Assembly: GCF_001677435.1 (NCBI RefSeq)
Contig: NZ_CP016268.1
Coordinates: 1,229,001-1,293,000 of the forward strand
Direction: 5' to 3'
Length of the DNA: 64,000 nucleotides
DNA from: Woeseia oceani
Lineage (GTDB): Bacteria > Pseudomonadota > Gammaproteobacteria > Steroidobacterales > Woeseiaceae
In this document: one piece after another, positions 59,205 to 64,000 of the stretch
Numbering within the stretch: position 1 is the first letter of the stretch
How the letters are laid out: each line of letters begins with the position of its first letter
Made by a program: the position numbers and the translations under genes
The notes under the pieces: model-generated
Told to the model about the DNA's origin: nothing
Database searches by the model: none
The model's input: the letters and a program-made list of their open reading frames with translations, nothing else

Positions 59205-60596
59205 TCAGACCGCGCGCATGTACCAATCAAAATCGACGTTGCTGACGACGTTGTGAAACCGCCGTGCTTCTTCGCGACGGTTGCGCAAAAAATAGGCGCA
59301 GAATTCTTCGCCAAGATAGTCCGGTAGCACTTTGGCTCGGGAGAATTTATCCAGCGCGGTATCCCAGCGGCCCGGCAGCTTGCGTTTCAAGCTGATGATT
59401 GCACCCGGTTTTACCATGGTCCCCGGAGCGATCTTTTCTTTCAGCCCGTAGTGCACACCGGCGAGAATCGCGGCCGTCACAAGGTAGGGGTTAGCGTCCG
59501 CGCCCGACGTGCGGTGTTCGAAACGCAGGTTGTCCGCGTCAGACACTGGAATCCGAATCGCTACGTTGCGGTGATTGCTGCCCCAGTTCGGTTCTACCGG
59601 TGCAAACATTTCCGGTCTCAGCCTGCGATAGGAGTTGGCATTGGGTGCAAAAATCGCCGTTGCCTCCGCCATGGTGGCCTGCAACCCGCCTACCGCATGC
59701 CGGAGCTGCGCTGAGTAAGGTGGCCTCGTCATGCTTTCTTTGCCACGCGAAAAATAGTTGCGGCCCTTGCTATCGACGATGCTCATGTGGACATGCAGTC
59801 CGGAGCCGGAGTCGTCAGCGAACGGTTTGGCCATGAAGCAGGCGACGTAACCGTGCTTTCTGGCAACGGCTTTGACGGCGCGCTTCAGCAACACGGCGTG
59901 GTCGCAGGCCAATACGGGGTTGTCGACATGGTGCAAATTGATTTCGAACTGGCCGGGTGCGAATTCCGATGTCGTCGTGCCAGCCGGGATGTTCTGCATT
60001 TCGCAAACGTCGTGCAGTTCGTCGAGAAACCCTTCGATATCGTGCAGGTCGTCTGGGTGATAAACCTGTGGCCCGGGTTGCGGACGCCCGATTCCGGGCA
60101 CTCTTGAGACGCTTGCGGTTGGTTTATCGGCCTTTGCATTCAGTAAGTAAAACTCCAGTTCGGTTGCCATGACCACCTTCAGTTTCATGCGCTGCAATGG
60201 CCGCAATGCCCTCTCCAGCACACTACGCGGGTCGGCGAAGAACGGTGTACCGTCCGCCAGACGGAACCGAAATAACGCTTGTCCACCGGGCCTGTTCGAC
60301 CAAGGCAAGGGAGACAGGCTGCCCGCCACAATTTCGGCCGCAACATCCGGATCACCGTCATCGGCCGAGTAGTGAATGCCGTCTATCGTGTTGCCCAAGG
60401 TATCGAGCAGCACGGTGCCGCCCGGCATGCAGAAGCCGTCGGCAAATGTTTTCGAGAATTCCTTGCGCTTAATTCGTTTGCTGCGGGCGACACCGTTTAT
60501 GTCGGTAATCAGCAGTTCGATGCTTGCCGCTTCGGGCTGCCGTTTGAGGAAAGCCTGCAGTTCTTTCACAGCCGGCGTGGCAGTTGGTTTGCTCAT
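59205..60596 (-). CDS. glutamine synthetase family protein, PuuA-like
   Basis: A 463-residue glutamine synthetase-fold enzyme similar to gamma-glutamylputrescine synthetase (PuuA). N-terminus: LITDINGVARSKRIKRKEF and FCMPGGTVLLDTLG; catalytic domain: MATELEFYLL, EFAPGQFEINLHHVDNP, HMSIVDSKGRNYFS, RLRPEMFAPVEPNWGSNHRNVAIRIP and SGADANPYLVTAAILAG. It should ligate glutamate to an amine with ATP. It is divergent from an IclR regulator with palindromic sites in between. The amine is not known; no other polyamine genes lie in the window. Confidence 0.88.
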   Translation of the reverse strand: MSKPTATPAVKELQAFLKRQPEAASIELLITDINGVARSKRIKRKEFSKTFADGFCMPGGTVLLDTLGNTIDGIHYSADDGDPDVAAEIVAGSLSPLPWSNRPGGQALFRFRLADGTPFFADPRSVLERALRPLQRMKLKVVMATELEFYLLNAKADKPTASVSRVPGIGRPQPGPQVYHPDDLHDIEGFLDELHDVCEMQNIPAGTTTSEFAPGQFEINLHHVDNPVLACDHAVLLKRAVKAVARKHGYVACFMAKPFADDSGSGLHVHMSIVDSKGRNYFSRGKESMTRPPYSAQLRHAVGGLQATMAEATAIFAPNANSYRRLRPEMFAPVEPNWGSNHRNVAIRIPVSDADNLRFEHRTSGADANPYLVTAAILAGVHYGLKEKIAPGTMVKPGAIISLKRKLPGRWDTALDKFSRAKVLPDYLGEEFCAYFLRNRREEARRFHNVVSNVDFDWYMRAV

Positions 60597-60701
60597 GCGC
60601 TGTAGGTCTCTTGTTGTCCCGTGCTGAGGTTCTACCGCTGTCCTGCCACTTAGGCAAGGGTGTTAGCACGGCGGCAGTGCTTGCGCCGAATCCTCGTAAT
60701 G

Positions 60702-60732
60702 CCATAATATGAAACTCATGCCCATAATATGG
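60702..60732. promoter_or_regulatory. twin palindromes between the glutamine-synthetase-like and IclR genes
   Basis: CATAATATG (within 60702-60711) and CCATAATATGG (60722-60732) are near-identical palindromic units, each preceded by ATGC, exactly 20 bp apart. They lie 7-38 bp before the IclR ATG. Two sites on one DNA face fit an IclR-type tetramer and auto-control. Confidence 0.65.
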
Positions 60733-60739
60733 TGCCACT

Positions 60740-61498
60740 ATGATGCGTGATCCACGTCCTCCGCAGGGTGCTCAGTCAGCACTCCGCGCTATTCGTCTTC
60801 TGAAGTTGTTTACGCCGGAACGGGCCGAAATGACCCTTGCCGAACTTAGCGCTGCGGCCGAACTGAACAAGACCACCACTCACCGTTTATTGCAGGCGTT
60901 GCAGAGCGAGTCATTGATAGAGCGCAACGCGGCGAATAGTGCTTACAGTTTGGGCCCGGGCCTGATGGCGCTCGGTGTCCAGGCGCTCGCGAGCAGCGAT
61001 CTGCGGCGCCGGGTTCGGCCGTTGTTGCGGGCATTGGCCAGGGACATCGGTGAAACGGCAACGCTGGAAGTCCCGGTCGAAAACAGCATGCTGATACTCG
61101 ACGAGGTGGCAGGCGGTCACGTCATTTCAGCCGCAGGCAATATTGGCACGCGCTGGCCGCTACACGCGACGAGTACAGGCAAAGCCTGGCTCGCTTTTGA
61201 CAATGACGGGCTGGCGCGCCTGAGTGACAGCTTGCCGCCGCTCACGCGACGAACACTGACCCGGAAAGCGGCTTTTCAGCCGGAATTGACGCGCATCCGT
61301 CGTTGCGGATACGCGGTAACAGTGGATGAGCTTGAGGACGGTTTCACAGCGATTGCTACCGTGATTCGCAGTGGTTTGGGCGAAGTACAAGGTGCGTTGT
61401 CGATTGGGGGTCCCACGCAGCGACTGGGGCCTGCCCGGCGTGCGGAAATCGGTGCGTCATTGTGCAAGGCAGCCATTCGCCTCAGTCCGGAGTACTAG
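60740..61498 (+). CDS. IclR-family transcriptional regulator
   Basis: A 252-residue IclR protein. HTH at about 10-75 (SALRAIRLLKLFTPERAEMTL, then TTHRLLQALQSESLIERN), followed by the IclR effector domain (TATLEVPVENSMLILDEV, GTRWPLHATSTGKAWLAF, GYAVTVDELEDGFTAIATVI). It is divergent from the PuuA-like gene and probably controls it in response to a small organic ligand. Start at ATG 60740; the adjacent ATG 60743 is also possible. Confidence 0.92.
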   Translation: MMRDPRPPQGAQSALRAIRLLKLFTPERAEMTLAELSAAAELNKTTTHRLLQALQSESLIERNAANSAYSLGPGLMALGVQALASSDLRRRVRPLLRALARDIGETATLEVPVENSMLILDEVAGGHVISAAGNIGTRWPLHATSTGKAWLAFDNDGLARLSDSLPPLTRRTLTRKAAFQPELTRIRRCGYAVTVDELEDGFTAIATVIRSGLGEVQGALSIGGPTQRLGPARRAEIGASLCKAAIRLSPEY

Positions 61499-61552
61499 TG
61501 CAGCCAAACAGCGTGTTAGTATCGTTCGCGGTTAAACGAAAAGAAGAAAAAC

Positions 61553-63433
61553 ATCAGCCGAATAACCGCAGTTTTCTTTTTACTAATTGCCTTTTCTGCT
61601 GCTCAGGCGGAAGGGCCGGTTGTCAGTGCACCTGACCTTGCGCTGAACAATGTTGCGTTTGACGTCGCGATAGACGGGGTTGCCTCGTCGACACCGGTCA
61701 GTTTGCAGGTCGGTAGCTATCGCGCCGAGAGTGTCAGTACGGCCGAGGGCAGCGTACTTTTCACGGATGTCGTCATTGCCGAATCCGGCAACGCTGAAAT
61801 CTTAGTTCAGGTGGCAGGAATGCCTACGGTCTCGCAACCTTTGCGAGTGTTGCCCGGCTGGCTGTCCGTAACCCCACCCTTGATAGCCATCCTGATGGCG
61901 TTGCTATTGCGCAATGTCATTCCTGCCTTGCTGGTTGGGATTTGGCTGGGGGCCGCGGCCTTGCGGTCTTTCACTCCGCAAGGCATTTTCACTGGCCTGC
62001 TCGACAGCTTTCAGGTTTTCGTGGTGGGTGCGCTGGCGGACGCTGATCATGCGGCGATCATACTGTTCTCAATGATGATAGGCGGCATGGTTGGCATCAT
62101 CACCCGCAACGGGGGAATGGCCCGTATTGTCGAGATGTTTGTCAGCCGTGCGAAAACTGCGGTCAGTGGTCAGGTGTCGGTCTGGTTGATGGGCTTGATG
62201 ATTTTCTTCGACGATTACAGCAACACGCTGGTCGTCGGCAATACCGCAAGGCCATTAACCGACCGATTGTCCATATCACGCGAAAAGTTGGCTTATATCG
62301 TTGACTCGACGGCCGCGCCGGTCGTGTGCATTGCGTTGATTACGACCTGGATCGGTTACGAAGTGGGGCTGATCGGCACTGCACTCGAACAGATTCCGGC
62401 TATCGACGCGCCGGCATACACCGTGTTTCTAAATTCCATTCCCTATAGCTTCTACCCGATTTTCGCCATCGTATTCGTGTTGGCGGTTGCGGTCAGTGGC
62501 CGGGATTTCGGGCCGATGTATCGCGCTGAACAACGGGCTCGCGCTGGCGAGGTGGCGCCGCTCAGTAGCGAAGAGTTGCCCGCCATGCAGGGCGACAATC
62601 TGGAAGCCAAACCGGATGTGCCGTTTCGTGCGTGGAATGCGTTCGTACCCTTGCTGGTAATGATCGCGACATTGTTGATCGGGCTTTACGCCACCGGCAG
62701 CGGCGATGAACTGATGGACATCATCGGCTCTGCAGATTCGTACAAGGCGATGCTGTGGGCTTCGCTGCTTGGCGCACTGACGGCCGCGGTAATGAGCGTA
62801 GCACAACGCATATTAACGGCTGAGGAAACAGTGGATGCCTGGTACGGTGGCGTGCGCGCGATGTTGTTCGCAATGATTGTTCTGGTGCTCGCCTGGGCGC
62901 TGTCGAGCGTGACGGAAGCCCTGCACACAGCTGATTACCTGGTGTCGATATTGGCCGATTCGCTGCCGGCACCACTGGTGCCCGCCACGGTATTTCTACT
63001 GTCGGCAGTTACCGCATTCACCACCGGCACCAGTTGGGGCACGATGGGCATACTGATGCCGCTGGTAGTGCCGTTGACCTGGGCCGTGATGGGCGTGTCC
63101 GGTATGCAGGACCCCGAACACATGCATCTGCTGTATTCCGCGATTGCCTGCAATCTGGCCGGTGCCGTCTGGGGCGATCACTGCTCGCCGATTTCAGATA
63201 CAACGGTGCTGTCGTCAATGGCAAGCAGTTGCGATCACATAGAACACATTCGTACCCAGATGCCTTACGCACTGCTGGTTGGTGGCGTGGCCATGGCGGC
63301 GGGCACGATACCCGGAGGTTACGGAGTGTCGCCACTCATTTCATTGCCAATCGGTGTGTTGTTGCTTATTGGTGTCTTGCGCTATTTCGGTCGCGTCGCC
63401 GGTCAGGAACCGGCGACGGGAGCATCGGGCTGA
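61553..63433 (+). CDS. NhaC-family Na+/H+ antiporter with N-terminal exported domain, non-canonical start
   Basis: A Na+/H+ antiporter of the NhaC family with 10-12 helices. Key segments: VGIITRNGGMARIVEM, LMIFFDDYSNTLVVGNTARPLTDR, FTTGTSWGTMGILMPL and VWGDHCSPISDTTVLSSMAS. The first in-frame ATG-like codon is 61703, but the reading frame stays open upstream to 61520 and encodes a clear Sec-type signal peptide ending FSAAQA, then about 100 extra residues. No ATG, GTG or TTG is available there; ATC 61553 would give the best signal start. It may be a rare AUC start, a base error, or a decayed start. Direct neighbour of the IclR gene on the same strand. Confidence 0.7.
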   Translation: MSRITAVFFLLIAFSAAQAEGPVVSAPDLALNNVAFDVAIDGVASSTPVSLQVGSYRAESVSTAEGSVLFTDVVIAESGNAEILVQVAGMPTVSQPLRVLPGWLSVTPPLIAILMALLLRNVIPALLVGIWLGAAALRSFTPQGIFTGLLDSFQVFVVGALADADHAAIILFSMMIGGMVGIITRNGGMARIVEMFVSRAKTAVSGQVSVWLMGLMIFFDDYSNTLVVGNTARPLTDRLSISREKLAYIVDSTAAPVVCIALITTWIGYEVGLIGTALEQIPAIDAPAYTVFLNSIPYSFYPIFAIVFVLAVAVSGRDFGPMYRAEQRARAGEVAPLSSEELPAMQGDNLEAKPDVPFRAWNAFVPLLVMIATLLIGLYATGSGDELMDIIGSADSYKAMLWASLLGALTAAVMSVAQRILTAEETVDAWYGGVRAMLFAMIVLVLAWALSSVTEALHTADYLVSILADSLPAPLVPATVFLLSAVTAFTTGTSWGTMGILMPLVVPLTWAVMGVSGMQDPEHMHLLYSAIACNLAGAVWGDHCSPISDTTVLSSMASSCDHIEHIRTQMPYALLVGGVAMAAGTIPGGYGVSPLISLPIGVLLLIGVLRYFGRVAGQEPATGASG

Positions 63434-64000
63434 CGTTCAGGAACGGCCTCGCTGAATGCCGGCAGTTGCAGGCAATGCGCGTCAATTGAGGTCAGCAACG
63501 GGTAGGGTGCAAGGTCAACGTTGAATCGTCTTGCGTTGTACATTTGTGGGACCAGCCATGCATCGGCCATCGTCGCGGAGTCTCCGTAACAGAACCGGCC
63601 ATCGCTACCGGATCGTGCGACGAGTTTCTCCAATGCCGCAAAGTTGCGGCCAATCCAATGTCGCGTCCATTCGGCAACAGCATCGTCGTCAGCGCCGAAG
63701 CTGCTACGCAGGTGATTGAGTACGCGCAGGTTTTGCAACGGATGTGTATCACAGGCAATAAGCGCAGCCATTTCACGTACCCGCGCACGACCGTCGGGGT
63801 CGCTCGGTAGTAAGGCCGGGTCGGGGTAACGTTCTTCAAGGTATTCAGCGATCGCCAGTGACTGGCCCAATGACAACTTACCGGTCTCCAGGACCGGCAC
63901 CAATCCCGTCGGGTTGCGCTCGAGAAACTCAGCTTTGGATTGTTCGCCGCGGTTCAGCATGACGGGCTCGAATTCCCAGCTGATTTTCTTCAGGTTCAAC
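63403..64000 (-). CDS. maiA: maleylacetoacetate isomerase (zeta-class GST), N-terminus beyond the window
   Basis: The C-terminal about 200 residues of a glutathione S-transferase. Blocks NPTGLVPVLETG, SLAIAEYLEERYPDPALLPSD, ALIACDTHPLQNLRVL, TMADAWLVPQMYNARRFNVDL and LPAFSEAVPERQPDA are very close to maleylacetoacetate isomerase MaiA, which isomerises maleylacetoacetate to fumarylacetoacetate in tyrosine breakdown using glutathione. The apparent first Met is the internal Met/Val preceding NLKK; the active-site SSxxR lies right of base 64000. It overlaps the convergent NhaC gene by 31 bp at the stop codons. Confidence 0.85.
   Translation of the reverse strand, partial: LNLKKISWEFEPVMLNRGEQSKAEFLERNPTGLVPVLETGKLSLGQSLAIAEYLEERYPDPALLPSDPDGRARVREMAALIACDTHPLQNLRVLNHLRSSFGADDDAVAEWTRHWIGRNFAALEKLVARSGSDGRFCYGDSATMADAWLVPQMYNARRFNVDLAPYPLLTSIDAHCLQLPAFSEAVPERQPDAPVAGS

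Overview
The window looks like chromosomal DNA of an aerobic to facultatively denitrifying gammaproteobacterium. Supporting this are the FabA/FabB pair, a type II QueF, a full CcoNOQP (cbb3) oxidase block with CcoG/I/S, a PiT/DUF47 pair, high GC content and dense ATGA/GTGA-coupled operons. The nirS plus cbb3 combination and two secreted gamma-glutamyltransferases would suit a marine sediment lineage such as Woeseiales, but that placement is only a guess. I see no rRNA, tRNA, insertion sequence, phage or CRISPR array.

Layout. 1-5.5 kb: end of a TonB receptor, an acyltransferase, an ArsR/DUF4287/SRPBCC operon with a palindromic operator, a metallo-beta-lactamase-fold lipoprotein, and a secreted protein made of 11-residue repeats. 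5.5-10.2 kb: Gld-type ABC exporter operon. 10.5-17.5 kb: gamma-glutamyltransferase, metallo-hydrolase and fused indolepyruvate:ferredoxin oxidoreductase, divergent from an Lrp regulator. 17.7-24.2 kb: fabA-fabB, S-formylglutathione hydrolase, a TauE-like permease, and an APC permease/BtpA-like/PfkB operon that may form a small uptake-and-phosphorylation pathway.

24.3-44.1 kb is a low-oxygen respiratory island. It holds a PAS-PAS hybrid histidine kinase, a haem-type TonB receptor, a cd1 nitrite reductase (NirS) with an extra N-terminal cytochrome c domain, and a porin. These are followed by a universal stress protein, a small DksA/TraR zinc finger, a FixJ-type regulator, a DUF2189 membrane protein, ccoNOQP, a small membrane protein, ccoG, a very short FixH-like protein, ccoI, ccoS, a CcoH/TauE-like protein and a cytochrome c lipoprotein. 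No haem d1 biosynthesis genes lie in the window, which makes the receptor-nirS-porin unit its most interesting feature.

44.3-64 kb: a SpoIIAA-like protein, a TetR/HlyD/ABC exporter operon with two TetR-type operators, a GTP cyclohydrolase II homologue, queF, a TPR lipoprotein, an alpha/beta hydrolase, an EVE protein, the DUF47/PiT phosphate pair, a second gamma-glutamyltransferase, an MFS transporter, an SCP2-like protein, a PuuA-type glutamine synthetase divergent from an IclR regulator with twin palindromes, an NhaC antiporter lacking a canonical start codon, and the C-terminal part of maleylacetoacetate isomerase running off the right edge.
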